64,000 bases of DNA from assembly GCA_030149245.1 (NCBI GenBank), contig JASBRX010000028.1, positions 1-64,000 on the forward strand. The letters run 5' to 3'. The notes below the pieces were generated by a model. It was not told where the DNA came from. It was given only the letters and a program-made list of their open reading frames with translations, and made no database searches. Shown one piece after another: positions 44,109 to 53,440 of this stretch. Position 1 is the first letter of the stretch. The number at the start of each line of letters is the position of its first letter. Source of the stretch: Sphingomonas bacterium (lineage in GTDB: Bacteria; Pseudomonadota; Alphaproteobacteria; Sphingomonadales; Sphingomonadaceae). The translations under genes were made by a program, and so were the position numbers.

Positions 44109-44702
44109 ATGAACAGGATATCTTTCGTCGCCCTGCCCGCCCTGCTCGCGCTTGCCGCCTGTGGCGGAGGTGCACCGCAGCCCAAGTCGCTGGCCGATGC
44201 GCCGCTCGCCGGGGCGTCGATCGGCGGGCCGTTCACCTTGGTCAATGGCGACGGCAAGCCCGTCACCGAGAAGGACTTTGCCGGCAAATACCGCATCATG
44301 TATTTCGGCTACACCTTCTGCCCTGATGTCTGCCCGGTCGATGTCCAGAATATCGGCGGCGCGATGAAGCGGCTGGACCAGCAGAATCCGCAGCTCGCGG
44401 CGAAGATCGTCCCCGTATTCGTGTCGATCGACCCGGCGCGCGATACGCCCGCGGTGGTCAAGGAATTCACTGCGGCGTTTCACCCGCGCATGGTCGGGCT
44501 GACCGGCAGCGCGGCACAGGTCGATGCGGCGGCCAAGGTCTATCGCGTCCCCTATGCCAAGCGCGTGACGCCGACCGGATATCTGATGGACCATGGCCGC
44601 CAAGCCTATCTGATGGGTCCGAATGGCGAGCCGATCGCGTTGTTGCCGCAGGAGCAGAGCCCCGAGGCGATCGTCGCGGAAATCACGCGGTGGATCGGCT
44701 GA
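44109..44702 (+). CDS. SCO1/SenC family lipoprotein (copper delivery)
   Basis: The 197-residue protein has a lipoprotein signal with lipobox LAAC (Cys18) and the thioredoxin-like SCO domain with copper motif CPDVC (Cys71, Cys75) and a late histidine in LMDHGRQ. SCO proteins load copper into the CuA centre of cytochrome c oxidase from the periplasmic side. The ATG at 44109 is the best start, and an upstream ATG at 44070 just precedes the signal. It overlaps the ycgN-like gene by 13 bases. Confidence 0.92.
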   Translation: MNRISFVALPALLALAACGGGAPQPKSLADAPLAGASIGGPFTLVNGDGKPVTEKDFAGKYRIMYFGYTFCPDVCPVDVQNIGGAMKRLDQQNPQLAAKIVPVFVSIDPARDTPAVVKEFTAAFHPRMVGLTGSAAQVDAAAKVYRVPYAKRVTPTGYLMDHGRQAYLMGPNGEPIALLPQEQSPEAIVAEITRWIG

Positions 44703-45127
44703 CCCCGTTCTGGGAATTGCCGCTCGCCCGGCTCGACCGCGCGCAGTGGGAGGCGCTGTGCGACGGCTGCGGCAAATGCTGTCTGCACAAGGTCGAGGAT
44801 GCCGATAGCGGCGATATCTATGCCACCAATGTCGCGTGCCGATTGCTCGACCGCGATCAGGGGCGGTGCAGCGATTACCGCCACCGCCACGCCTATGTCG
44901 CCGAATGTGTTCGGCTGAACGCGGGCAATGTCGACGAGATCGCGTGGCTGCCGGTGACCTGCGCCTATCGCCTGCGCGCGGCAGGCGAGCCGCTGCCCGA
45001 CTGGCATTATCTGATCTCGGGCAGCCGCGAGAGCGTGCATGAGGCGGGCGAATCGACCCGTGGCTGGACGATTTCGGAGGATATGGCGGGCGACCTCGAA
45101 CATCATATGGTCGACCGCATCCTGTGA
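44690..45127 (+). CDS. YcgN family cysteine cluster protein
   Basis: The 145-residue protein has the cluster CDGCGKCC (Cys24, 27, 30, 31), with more cysteines in VACRLLD and DQGRCSDYRHR, matching the UPF0260/YcgN family that may bind iron-sulfur or zinc. The function is unknown. The GTG at 44690 overlaps the SCO stop, and the gene overlaps the next by four bases (GTGA). Confidence 0.87.
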   Translation: MDRLTPFWELPLARLDRAQWEALCDGCGKCCLHKVEDADSGDIYATNVACRLLDRDQGRCSDYRHRHAYVAECVRLNAGNVDEIAWLPVTCAYRLRAAGEPLPDWHYLISGSRESVHEAGESTRGWTISEDMAGDLEHHMVDRIL

Positions 45128-45798
45128 GCCATGAGATCCAGATCGTCCGCCATCCACGCGCGCGGACGATGCGGCTGTCGGTCGATTCTGCGACCGGGGC
45201 GGTGCGGCTGACGATCCCGCCGCGTGCTCCGGCCGGGCCGGCTTTGCGCTGGGCCGAGGGACAGCAGGAATGGATCGCGCGGGCGCTGGCGAACCGCGCC
45301 GCGCCGACACCGTTCGAGCCGGGGGCGACGATCCTGTATCTGGGCGAAGAAGTCGGGCTTGGCTGGGACAGCGGCTTTCCGCGCACGCCGCTGCTCGACG
45401 ACGGGCAGATCATCGCGGGTGGCCCGCGGGAGGGGTTTGAGCGGCGGATCGAGCTGTGGTTGCGCAAGCGGGCGCTGGAGACGCTGAGCGCGGAGACGGC
45501 GGAATATGCCGCGCTGTCGGGCGTGAAGGTGAGCAAGGTCGCGATCGGCGATCCCAAGGGGCGCTGGGGCAGCTGCGCGTCATCGGGCGTGATCCGCTAT
45601 AACTGGCGGCTCATTCTAGCGCCGCCCGCAGTGCGCCGCGCGACGGTGGCGCATGAAGTGGCACATCGAACGCATATGAACCACAGCCCGGCGTTCCATG
45701 CGCTGGTCCGCAGCCTCTATGGCCGTGATCCCAAGCCAGAGCGGGCGTGGTTGCGCAGCAACGCGATGCGGCTTCACTCGTTCGGGCGGTCGTCCTGA
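45124..45798 (+). CDS. YgjP-like metallopeptidase domain protein
   Basis: The 224-residue protein has the zinc motif HEVAHRTHMNHSPAFH (HEVAH at 177-181) and GDPKGRWGSC, typical of the YgjP/DUF45 family related to M48 peptidases. Some relatives are found with type I restriction genes, but none is here. The gene starts at GTG 45124 and its end overlaps the convergent PBP1A gene by 25 bases. Confidence 0.88.
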   Translation: MSHEIQIVRHPRARTMRLSVDSATGAVRLTIPPRAPAGPALRWAEGQQEWIARALANRAAPTPFEPGATILYLGEEVGLGWDSGFPRTPLLDDGQIIAGGPREGFERRIELWLRKRALETLSAETAEYAALSGVKVSKVAIGDPKGRWGSCASSGVIRYNWRLILAPPAVRRATVAHEVAHRTHMNHSPAFHALVRSLYGRDPKPERAWLRSNAMRLHSFGRSS

Positions 45799-47876
45799 GG
45801 CGCGCGTAGCGGCTCGCGCGGCTGTTGCTGCTGCGGGGCGCGGTCGGCGGGATCGCGGCGCGGTGCAGGTTCCGGATCGCGTGGAGCGTCGCGGCCGGTC
45901 ATGCGGTCGAGCCAGTCCTGGCTGATCCCGCCGTCGTCGCCGGGGGCAGGCTCGCCCTCGATCGGTTCCTCCTCGCGTGCAACCGGGTTACCGTCCTGGT
46001 CGACGAACACGCCATTGTCGGCCTCGCCCCAGGCTTCCTGGTCGGGTTCGAGCTGCCATTCGGGCAGGGTCACTTCGGTCTCGAAATTCTCGACCGGGCG
46101 GTTGGCGACCGCGACGCGCATGAAATTGGCGAAGGCGCGCGCCGGAGCGGTGCCGCCCTGCAGCCCGCCAACGCGCTTGGCATCGTCGCGGCCCATCCAT
46201 ACGCCGGTCGTCAGGCCCGAGGAAAAGCCGAGGAACCAGCCATCCTTGTTCGACGTGGTCGTGCCGGGCTTGCCCGCGACCGGGCGGCCGATCTGGGCGG
46301 CGCGGCCGGTGCCGGTGTTGTCGGCGGTCTGCAGCAGGTCGGTCATCTGCGCCGCGACATAGGGGGCGACCAGCACGCGCGAGGTATCGACCTCATGCTG
46401 GTAGATCACCGCGCCATTCGCAGTGACGCGGGTGATGGCATAGGGGGTCACCGCCACGCCCTTTTGCCCGACCGAGGCGAAAGCGCGGGTCATGTCGATC
46501 AGGCGGACGTTGGAGGTGCCGAGCACCATCGCCGGTTGCGTATTGATCGGCGTCGTGACGCCAAAGCGCCGCGCCATGTCGGCGACGGTGCCAAAGCCGG
46601 TTTCCTGCCCCAGCTTCGCTGCGACGGTGTTGATCGAATAGGCAAAGGCCGAGCGCAGCGTCATTTCACCGCTGAACCGGCCGCTATTGTTGCGCGGGGA
46701 CCAGCCATCGATCGTGACGGGCTCGTCGACCACCCGGTCCTCGACCTTGTGGCCGGCCTCTAGCGCGGCGAGATAGACGAACAGCTTGAACGCCGAGCCG
46801 GGCTGGCGCGTCGCTTGGGTCGCGCGGTTGTAGATCGACGACACATAATCGCGCCCGCCGACCATTGCGCGCACGGCGCCGTCGCGGTCGAGGCTGACCA
46901 ACGCGCCCTGCGCGCCCTTGGGCGTGTTCGCCTGAATCGCCTGGGTCGCGGCGTTCTGCATCTTGAGGTCGATTGTCGTCCACACGTCGAGCGGGGCGAC
47001 GGTTTCATCGATCAGCACTTCGAGCTGCGGCAGTGCCCAATCGGTGAAATAGCGCACGCTGTTCTGCTTGGGCGCGGCGGCGAGCTTGACCTGGGCGGGG
47101 CTGGCGGCGGCGGCCTCGGCGGCGGTCAGCGCGCCGGTTTCGACCATCACGTCGAGCACCACGCTGGCGCGGCCCACGGCGGCCTGCGCGTCGGCGGTGG
47201 GCGAATAGCGCGAGGGTGCTTTCACGAGCCCCGCAATCACCGCCGCTTCGGACAGCGTCAGATTGGTTGCCGGATGGCCGAAAAAGGTGCGCGAGGCGGC
47301 ATCGATGCCATAGGCGCCGCCGCCGAAATACACCTTGTTCAAATAGAGTTCGAGGATCTGGTCCTTGGTGAACTTGCGCTCGAGCGCGAGCGCGAGGATC
47401 ATCTCGCGGAATTTGCGCCCGACATCGTACTTGTTCGACAGGAAGATGGTGCGCGCGACCTGTTGCGTGATCGTCGACGCGCCCTGCAGCCGGCGGCCGG
47501 TGCCGCGATTGTCGATCGCGAATTTGGTGATGCGCATCAGCGCAACCGGATCGACGCCCCAGTGCGATCGGAAGCGGCGATCCTCGATCGCAACCATCGC
47601 GTCGCGCATCGGCTCGGGGATCTTGTCGTATTCGATCCACTCGCCATAGCTTGGCCCGAGCGACACGATCACCGTGCCGTCGGCGGCATGGACGCGAATC
47701 ATCTGGCCATTGGGGGAGGATTTGAGATCCTCGTAACTCGGCAGCGATGCCTTGGCGGTGTAGACCGCGATCAGCAGCGCAATGAACGCGGCGAGCGCCG
47801 TCAATGCAATGCCGCCACCCACCCAGAGGAGGATGCGACGCGCCTTGGGCGAGAGCATTGGTTTACGGATGGCCAT
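45774..47876 (-). CDS. Penicillin-binding protein 1A (transglycosylase/transpeptidase)
   Basis: The 700-residue bifunctional enzyme has a membrane anchor (about 17-40), a GT51 glycosyltransferase domain with AIEDRRFRSHWGVD (Glu98), and a transpeptidase domain with SAFK near 359, SIN, and KPGTT near 538. The C-terminal 90 residues are acidic and proline/arginine-rich. It polymerises and cross-links peptidoglycan in the periplasm. Its end runs 25 bases into the convergent YgjP-like gene. Confidence 0.95.
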   Translation of the reverse strand: MAIRKPMLSPKARRILLWVGGGIALTALAAFIALLIAVYTAKASLPSYEDLKSSPNGQMIRVHAADGTVIVSLGPSYGEWIEYDKIPEPMRDAMVAIEDRRFRSHWGVDPVALMRITKFAIDNRGTGRRLQGASTITQQVARTIFLSNKYDVGRKFREMILALALERKFTKDQILELYLNKVYFGGGAYGIDAASRTFFGHPATNLTLSEAAVIAGLVKAPSRYSPTADAQAAVGRASVVLDVMVETGALTAAEAAAASPAQVKLAAAPKQNSVRYFTDWALPQLEVLIDETVAPLDVWTTIDLKMQNAATQAIQANTPKGAQGALVSLDRDGAVRAMVGGRDYVSSIYNRATQATRQPGSAFKLFVYLAALEAGHKVEDRVVDEPVTIDGWSPRNNSGRFSGEMTLRSAFAYSINTVAAKLGQETGFGTVADMARRFGVTTPINTQPAMVLGTSNVRLIDMTRAFASVGQKGVAVTPYAITRVTANGAVIYQHEVDTSRVLVAPYVAAQMTDLLQTADNTGTGRAAQIGRPVAGKPGTTTSNKDGWFLGFSSGLTTGVWMGRDDAKRVGGLQGGTAPARAFANFMRVAVANRPVENFETEVTLPEWQLEPDQEAWGEADNGVFVDQDGNPVAREEEPIEGEPAPGDDGGISQDWLDRMTGRDAPRDPEPAPRRDPADRAPQQQQPREPLRAPQDDRPNE

Positions 47877-47925
47877 GGGACGCTGTGTGACGATTTACGG
47901 GTGAACCGGTGCTGTCACAAGCGAA

Positions 47926-48336
47926 TCATTCGTCGCTAGATTCCGCTCTTGGCCGGAATTCGAGCGCGACCGAATTGATGCAGTAGCGCAGGCCGGTGGG
48001 CGGCGGTCCGTCGGGGAAGACATGGCCCTGATGCCCGTCGCAGCGCGCGCAGCGCACCTCGACCCGGGTCATGCCATGGCTGGTGTCGCGATGTTCGCTG
48101 ACATGATCGGGCGCGATCGGCCGGGTGAAGCTGGGCCAGCCCGAGCCCGAATCATATTTGTCGTCGCTGTCGAACAGCTCCAGATGGCACCCCGCGCAGC
48201 GATAGATGCCGTCCGCCTTGTTATCCGACAACGCGCCAGAAAAAGCGCGCTCGGTCCCGGCTTCGCGGAGCACATGATATTGTTGCGGAGTAAGACGCTG
48301 ACGCCACTCCGACTCTGACAGGTTGAGCTGATCCAT
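47926..48336 (-). CDS. msrB: Peptide-methionine (R)-S-oxide reductase MsrB
   Basis: The 136-residue enzyme reduces methionine R-sulfoxide. It binds zinc through CAGC (Cys47, Cys50) and CARC (Cys96, Cys99) and has the catalytic cysteine in RYCINS (Cys119), with SGSGWPSF as the substrate pocket. No signal peptide is seen, so it is cytosolic. Homology starts at the ATG at 48336. It lies 49 bases before the PBP1A gene on the same strand. Confidence 0.95.
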   Translation of the reverse strand: MDQLNLSESEWRQRLTPQQYHVLREAGTERAFSGALSDNKADGIYRCAGCHLELFDSDDKYDSGSGWPSFTRPIAPDHVSEHRDTSHGMTRVEVRCARCDGHQGHVFPDGPPPTGLRYCINSVALEFRPRAESSDE

Positions 48337-48368
48337 GCCCCGGAATGTGGGACGCGCCTCTGCTGGCG

Positions 48369-48995
48369 TCAATCCGCCGGTGCGTCCTTCCACGCCCACC
48401 ATAATTGCGCCGGCGGCACGTTCCACCATTCCATCGCATGATCGATGCGCGGGAAGTGCGGGGTAAGGAAATTGCGGACGTTCGGATTGAACTGATAGAC
48501 GAGGAACTGGCCCTCGGGACGCAGGACGCGATGCGTCGCGGCCGCAATCTCCTCACCCACGCCCGGGGGGAGGGTCGAGAAGGGCAGGCCGGACAGGACG
48601 TAATCGGCATGCGCCTCGCCATGGTCGGCGACGATCGTGTTCACGTCGGCGGCGGAGCCGTGAATCGCCGAAAAGCGCGGATCGATAATGGTGCCGCGCA
48701 AATAGGCGACGAAATCGGCATTGGTATCGATCGCGATGTACTTGGCGTTCGGTCCCAGCCGGTCGAGGATCGCGCGGCAGAAGGTGCCGACGCCCGGGCC
48801 ATATTCGACGAACACCTTGCAATTGTCCCAGTCGACCGGGCCGAGCATCTTGCGGATCAGCTTGCCCGACGAGGGGATGATCGATCCGACCATCACCGGA
48901 TGCTTGAAAAATCCCTGGAGAAACAGAGCCTGGGGCGACAGCGGGCGCGAAGCCTTGCGCTTCGTGCGGGCGATCGTGGTCGAACCGGTCATCAA
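48369..48995 (-). CDS. PmtA-like class I SAM-dependent methyltransferase
   Basis: The 208-residue protein has a basic lead (RTKRKASR), then SPQALFLQGFFKHP and GSIIPSSGKL, followed by the SAM motif VEYGPGVGTFCRAIL. It also has SGLPFSTLP, which replaces the NPPF-type motif. These match rRNA-dimethylase-like proteins such as phospholipid N-methyltransferase PmtA. The substrate may be phosphatidylethanolamine or another amino lipid. That is inferred from family only. Confidence 0.75.
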   Translation of the reverse strand: MMTGSTTIARTKRKASRPLSPQALFLQGFFKHPVMVGSIIPSSGKLIRKMLGPVDWDNCKVFVEYGPGVGTFCRAILDRLGPNAKYIAIDTNADFVAYLRGTIIDPRFSAIHGSAADVNTIVADHGEAHADYVLSGLPFSTLPPGVGEEIAAATHRVLRPEGQFLVYQFNPNVRNFLTPHFPRIDHAMEWWNVPPAQLWWAWKDAPAD

Positions 48996-49124
48996 ACATC
49001 CTCAAGTCGGTGTCGCGCTTCTGTAGGACAGTTGCAACGGTCCTGTCATCATCGACGTGGCGCATTAACGCCGATGGCGCAGCAGCGGTTGCGCCACGCC
49101 GGGAAACGTTTCATCCTGAAACGC

Positions 49125-49448
49125 ATGGAACATCCGCGCACAGGCCAGATCGCCGTGATCTTCGTCTCGCAGCGGACAGGCCTGGAAGCGGCGGAATATG
49201 TCGCCGCCGCTGAGGCTATGGCGCAGCTGGCAGCAGCGCAGCCGGGCTATGCCGGAGTGGACAGCGTCCGCGATACCGACGGTCTGGGCATCACCATCAG
49301 CTATTGGGCCGATGAGGCGAGCGCCATGGCGTGGCGCGATCACCCGGAGCACGCCCGCATCCGCGATCTGGGACGGGCGCGTTGGTATGACTGGTACACG
49401 CTGGACGTCACGCGGGTCGAGCGCGGCTATCGCTGGACGCGCGGATGA
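49125..49448 (+). CDS. Antibiotic biosynthesis monooxygenase (ABM) domain protein
   Basis: The 107-residue protein has the ABM dimeric alpha/beta-barrel pattern, with IAVIFVSQRTG, a helix AMAQLAAAQPGYAGVDSVRD, then SYWADEASAMAWRDHPEH. Members range from heme-degrading to quinol oxidases. The role here is unknown. The ATG at 49125 starts the domain, and codons further upstream run across the intergenic space. It overlaps the MFS gene by four bases. Confidence 0.82.
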   Translation: MEHPRTGQIAVIFVSQRTGLEAAEYVAAAEAMAQLAAAQPGYAGVDSVRDTDGLGITISYWADEASAMAWRDHPEHARIRDLGRARWYDWYTLDVTRVERGYRWTRG

Positions 49449-50761
49449 CATCGCCCAAGATCGACCGCACCTTCGCCATTCTGTTCGCCGTCATGTTCGT
49501 GATCGCGGCGGGCAATACCGCGCTGCAATCGGTGCTGCCCGCGCTCGGCCGTTCGCTCGGGGTGCCGGACAGCGCGGTGGCGGCGGCATTTTCGGTGTCG
49601 GCGTTGCTGTGGACCGTGGTGGCGCCGTTCTGGGCCAACCGGTCGGACCGGTACGGGCGGCGCAGGATGGTGCTGCTGGGGCAGATCGGGCTGACCGCGT
49701 CGCTGTTTTTCTGCGGGCTGTTCCTGGCTGCCGGAATCAATGGCTGGATCGCGCCGGTGACCGCTTTTGCCTTCTTCGTCGCGGCGCGGATGCTGTATGG
49801 CGGGTTCGGGTCGGCTGCACCCCCGGCGATCCAGGCGATCGTTGCGTCACGCACCAGTCGTGAGCAGCGGACCAAGGCGCTGACCCTGCTTGGCTCGGCA
49901 TTCGGGCTCGGGACCATCCTTGGCCCGGCGATCGCGCCCTATCTGGTTCTCGGCGATCTGTGGCGGGGCGGGCCAACGATCGGGCTGGCGGGGCCGGCGC
50001 TGATCTTCAGCATCGTCGCGCTGGCGATGCTGTTTGCGGTCGCCCGGCTGTTGCCGCGCAATGTCGATGACGCGCTCAGTCATGGCGCGGCGGCGAGCTA
50101 CCCGTCGATCGGCGGCCAAGCGAGCGGGGCAAGCGTAACCGCCGCGACTGCCGACAAGATCGAGCCGATCGGATTCCTCGACCCGCGCGTGCGGGCGTGG
50201 ATGATCTGTGGCCTGATCCTCGGCCATGCGCAGGCGATGGCGGGGCAGGTGATCGGGTTCCTGATCATCGACCGGCTGGGCGTGCCGCCGCTGGAGGCGA
50301 TCGAAGCGACGGGGCTGGTGCTGATGATGGGCGCGGGGTCGGCGCTGCTGGTGCAATGGGGGATCATCCCGCTGCTGGGGCTCAACCCGCGCCAGTTGAT
50401 GCTGATCGGACTGAGCCTGAGCGCGGTCGGGTGTCTGGCGACGGGCACTGCGACATCGCTCTACGGGATCGCCACCGCCTATGCGCTGACGACGATGGGG
50501 TTCGGCTTTTCGCGCCCCGGCTTCACCGCCGGATCCTCACTGGCGGTGCCGCAGGGGGCGCAGGGTTCGGTGGCGGGGAAGGTCACGTCGATCAACGGCG
50601 CGGCGTTCATCCTGGGGCCCTCGATCGGCGTCGCGCTCTATGGTGGATGGCGGCCGCTCCCCTATCTGGTCGCGGCCGCCGCCCTCGCAGTGTTGGTCGT
50701 CTATGGCTGGTTCAGTCTTCGGACGAGCGAGTCCGCCCCTGAAGCATCCCCGGAGCGATAA
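49445..50761 (+). CDS. Major facilitator superfamily transporter
   Basis: The 438-residue protein has about 12 membrane helices and the loop motif WANRSDRYGRRRMVLLG between helices 2 and 3, typical of drug:H+ antiporters. A central cytoplasmic loop is around residues 210-245. The exported compound is unknown. The last 50 bases overlap the convergent Cdc48-type gene, and the preceding ABM gene is coupled by ATGA. Confidence 0.9.
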   Translation: MTSPKIDRTFAILFAVMFVIAAGNTALQSVLPALGRSLGVPDSAVAAAFSVSALLWTVVAPFWANRSDRYGRRRMVLLGQIGLTASLFFCGLFLAAGINGWIAPVTAFAFFVAARMLYGGFGSAAPPAIQAIVASRTSREQRTKALTLLGSAFGLGTILGPAIAPYLVLGDLWRGGPTIGLAGPALIFSIVALAMLFAVARLLPRNVDDALSHGAAASYPSIGGQASGASVTAATADKIEPIGFLDPRVRAWMICGLILGHAQAMAGQVIGFLIIDRLGVPPLEAIEATGLVLMMGAGSALLVQWGIIPLLGLNPRQLMLIGLSLSAVGCLATGTATSLYGIATAYALTTMGFGFSRPGFTAGSSLAVPQGAQGSVAGKVTSINGAAFILGPSIGVALYGGWRPLPYLVAAAALAVLVVYGWFSLRTSESAPEASPER

Positions 50762-53006
50762 AGCCGATCGGGTTGAGCGCGACCGCGTCCTGCTTCATCT
50801 TCGAGACGATCTGCTCGTACTCGCGTTCCATTTCCGGCGTGACGGTGGCGCGCGAATCGGCGAGCGCCGTCTCGAAATGCGCCATCGTCACCTGTGTAGC
50901 CGGTGGACGTTCGCGTAGCGCGGCGAGGCCGGCGCGCCGGGCGACGTCCTCCAGATCCGCGCCGGTAAAGCGCTCCGCCCGCGCCGCGATCGACGCGAGG
51001 TCGATATCGTCGGCGAGCGGCATCTTCTGCGTCTGGATCTTGAGGATGCGCTCGCGCCCTGGGGCATCGGGCACGCCGACATAGATCAGCTCGTCGAGCC
51101 GCCCCGGACGCATCAGCGCGGGGTCGATCAGGTTCGGCCGGTTGGTCGCGCCGATCACGACGACCGACTGGAGTTCCTCCAGCCCGTCCATCTCGGCGAG
51201 GATCGTGTTGACCACGCGTTCGGTCACCTGCGGCTCGCCCATGCCCGACCCGCGCGCGGGGACGAGGCTGTCGAGTTCGTCGATGAAGATGACGCAGGGC
51301 GCGACCTGACGTGCGCGGGCGAACAGCCGGGCGATCTGCTGCTCGCTCTCGCCATACCATTTGGACAGGAGGTCGCTCGACTTGGTGGCGATGAAGTTCG
51401 CCTCCGCCTCGCGCGCCACCGCCTTGGCGAGCAACGTCTTGCCGGTGCCGGGCGGGCCGTAGAGCAGGAGGCCCTTGGCCGGGCGGATGCCGAGGCGGCG
51501 GAACGCGTCGGGATCGCGCATCGGCAGCTCGACGCCTTCCTTGAGGCGCATCTGCGCATCGTCGAGGCCGCCGACATCCTCCCATTTGATGTTCGGCTTT
51601 TGCACCATGACCTCGCGCATCGCGCTCGGCTGGACACGCTTCAGCGCCTCGACGAAATCCTCACGCGTGACGGCGAGGGTTTCGAGGACGTCGGCGGGGA
51701 CGGTTTTGTCGCTGAGATTGAGGCGCGGCATGATCCGCCGCACCGCCTCGATCGCTGCCTCCCGGGCCAGCGCGGCAATATCCGCCCCGACAAAGCCGAA
51801 TGTGGTGCGGGCGAGCTCGTCGAGATCGACGCGCTCCTCAATCGGCATGCCGCGAGTGTGGATGCCGAGAATCTCGCGGCGGCCACGCTCGTCGGGGACG
51901 CCGACGATGATCTCGCGGTCGAAGCGGCCGGGACGGCGCAATGCTTCGTCGATCGCCTCGGGCCGGTTGGTCGCGGCGATGACGACGATGTTGGCGCGCG
52001 CCTCGAGCCCGTCCATCAGGGTCAGCAGCTGCGCGACGAGGCGCTTTTCGGCCTCGCCCGACACCTGGCCGCGCTTGGGGGCGATCGAATCGATCTCGTC
52101 GATGAAGACGATCGAGGGGGCGTTCTTGGCCGCTTCCTCGAACACCTCGCGCAACCGCTTTTCCGACTCGCCATAGGCCGATCCCATGATCTCGGGACCG
52201 TTGATCAGGAAGAATTGCGCGTCGGATTCGTTGGCGACCGCGCGGGCGAGGCGCGTCTTGCCGGTGCCGGGCGGGCCATGGAGCAGCACGCCCTTGGGCG
52301 GATCGACGCCCAGCCGCTGAAACAGTTCGGGATAGCGGAGCGGCAGCTCGACCATCTCACGCAGCTGGTCGATCGTCGCGGCCATGCCGCCGATATCGTC
52401 GTACGTCACATCGGCGCGGCGCAATTCGCGCGCTTCCTCGAATTCGTTGCGCAGCTCGATCTCGGTCTCGGCATCGATATGGACGATGCCGCGCGGGACC
52501 GCCGAGACGACGGTCAGGCGAATCTCCTGCAGCGCGTAGGCGGGTGCGCGCAGGTGCTGAAGCACGTTCGGCGGCATGTCCGACACGCGCTGCTGCCCGA
52601 CGGTGGAGATGGTGTCGCCCTGACACAGCGGACGGCCGAGGAAGGTGCGGCGCAGCGCGTCGCCCGATCCTTCGAGCCGCAGGTCGCGGCGGGCGGGGGC
52701 GAAGACGACTCGGGTGGCGGGGCGCGATTCGGCCTTGCGCACCTCGACGAAATCGCCCGAGCCGACGCCGGCATTGGCCCGCTGAAGCCCGTCGATACGC
52801 AGAATCTCCAGCCCCTCATCCTCGGGATAGGGGTGGACGGCGCGCGCCGGGGTGGTGCGCTTGCCGATGATCTCGACCACATCGCCTTGCTGCAGGCCGA
52901 GCGCATCCATCATCGCGCGGGGAAGGTGGGCAAGGCCGCGGCCACTGTCCTCCGGTCGCGAATTGGCGACCTGCAGCTTGCGCGTGTCTGATTCGGTATC
53001 GGCCAT
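50712..53006 (-). CDS. CDC48/VAT-type AAA ATPase
   Basis: The 764-residue protein has an N-domain (1-195) of double-psi barrel type, then two AAA modules. D1 has Walker A GPPGTGKT (244-251) and Walker B with DEID near 303. D2 has GPPGTGKT (517-524) and DELD near 577. Pore loops keep tyrosine in both rings (AYGES and KWYGES), as in archaeal VAT. It is predicted to unfold proteins in the cytosol. The family is standard in archaea and eukaryotes and patchy in bacteria. The ATG at 53006 has a good GGAGAG site upstream. No FtsH- or proteasome-like partner is adjacent. Confidence 0.93.
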   Translation of the reverse strand: MADTESDTRKLQVANSRPEDSGRGLAHLPRAMMDALGLQQGDVVEIIGKRTTPARAVHPYPEDEGLEILRIDGLQRANAGVGSGDFVEVRKAESRPATRVVFAPARRDLRLEGSGDALRRTFLGRPLCQGDTISTVGQQRVSDMPPNVLQHLRAPAYALQEIRLTVVSAVPRGIVHIDAETEIELRNEFEEARELRRADVTYDDIGGMAATIDQLREMVELPLRYPELFQRLGVDPPKGVLLHGPPGTGKTRLARAVANESDAQFFLINGPEIMGSAYGESEKRLREVFEEAAKNAPSIVFIDEIDSIAPKRGQVSGEAEKRLVAQLLTLMDGLEARANIVVIAATNRPEAIDEALRRPGRFDREIIVGVPDERGRREILGIHTRGMPIEERVDLDELARTTFGFVGADIAALAREAAIEAVRRIMPRLNLSDKTVPADVLETLAVTREDFVEALKRVQPSAMREVMVQKPNIKWEDVGGLDDAQMRLKEGVELPMRDPDAFRRLGIRPAKGLLLYGPPGTGKTLLAKAVAREAEANFIATKSSDLLSKWYGESEQQIARLFARARQVAPCVIFIDELDSLVPARGSGMGEPQVTERVVNTILAEMDGLEELQSVVVIGATNRPNLIDPALMRPGRLDELIYVGVPDAPGRERILKIQTQKMPLADDIDLASIAARAERFTGADLEDVARRAGLAALRERPPATQVTMAHFETALADSRATVTPEMEREYEQIVSKMKQDAVALNPIGFIAPGMLQGRTRSSED

Positions 53007-53094
53007 CGGCTCTCCTTTCGCCCGTGCGGGGTGACGCGCCAGATAGGCACGCGGTTCCCACTCGGCTAGAGTTGGTGGCAGCTTCGCTGAAGCG

Positions 53095-53175
53095 GCGCCA
53101 GCCCGCTCCCCCACCCGGCCACCCAACGGCAGGATATTCTGAAATGGGTGGCCGGGTGGGGGGGCGGGCTGGTGC
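53095..53175. repeat. Dispersed palindrome, copy 3
   Basis: Arms 53095-53125 and 53145-53175 (31 bases each) pair with two mismatches around a 19-base spacer. They share the CCCGCTCCCCCACCCGGCC core with copies 1 and 2. This copy lies in the 434-base divergent region between the Cdc48-type gene and the lysR gene, so it is not at a transcript end. Confidence 0.85.
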
Positions 53176-53321
53176 GGGGCCATTGCCGACGCAAAACGCG
53201 CAAAAAAAATGGGCCGGTCCGAAGACCAGCCCTTTGAAAGGTTTAGGAGAGGATGCCTGAAAGGCACGTCCTATGTGCAGTGCGGCGAGTTTTTGTGCAA
53301 GTGCGAAGAGCGTTCGTTGCG

Positions 53322-53338
53322 ATTGCAGATTCTGCAAT
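53322..53338. promoter_or_regulatory. Candidate LysR-type operator
   Basis: ATTGCAGA-T-TCTGCAAT is a perfect 17-base palindrome and includes T-N11-A (53324-53336), the LysR-type recognition pattern. It lies about 100 bases before the lysR start. A second, weaker palindrome, ATGACA with TGTCAT, lies at 53364-53379. The rest of 53176-53440 shows no gene. Confidence 0.6.
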
Positions 53339-53440
53339 TTGTAACACTCGCGGATTACTGCCGATGACAAAGGTGTCATGCTTCGGACGTCAGCTGGAAT
53401 GAGTTGCAATATGCTACGCTGCACCACAGAAATATAAGCG

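Noticed and set aside
45124..45798. YgjP-like gene as a marker of a restriction system
   Set aside because: No restriction or modification genes are near it. The neighbours are SCO, YcgN and PBP1A.
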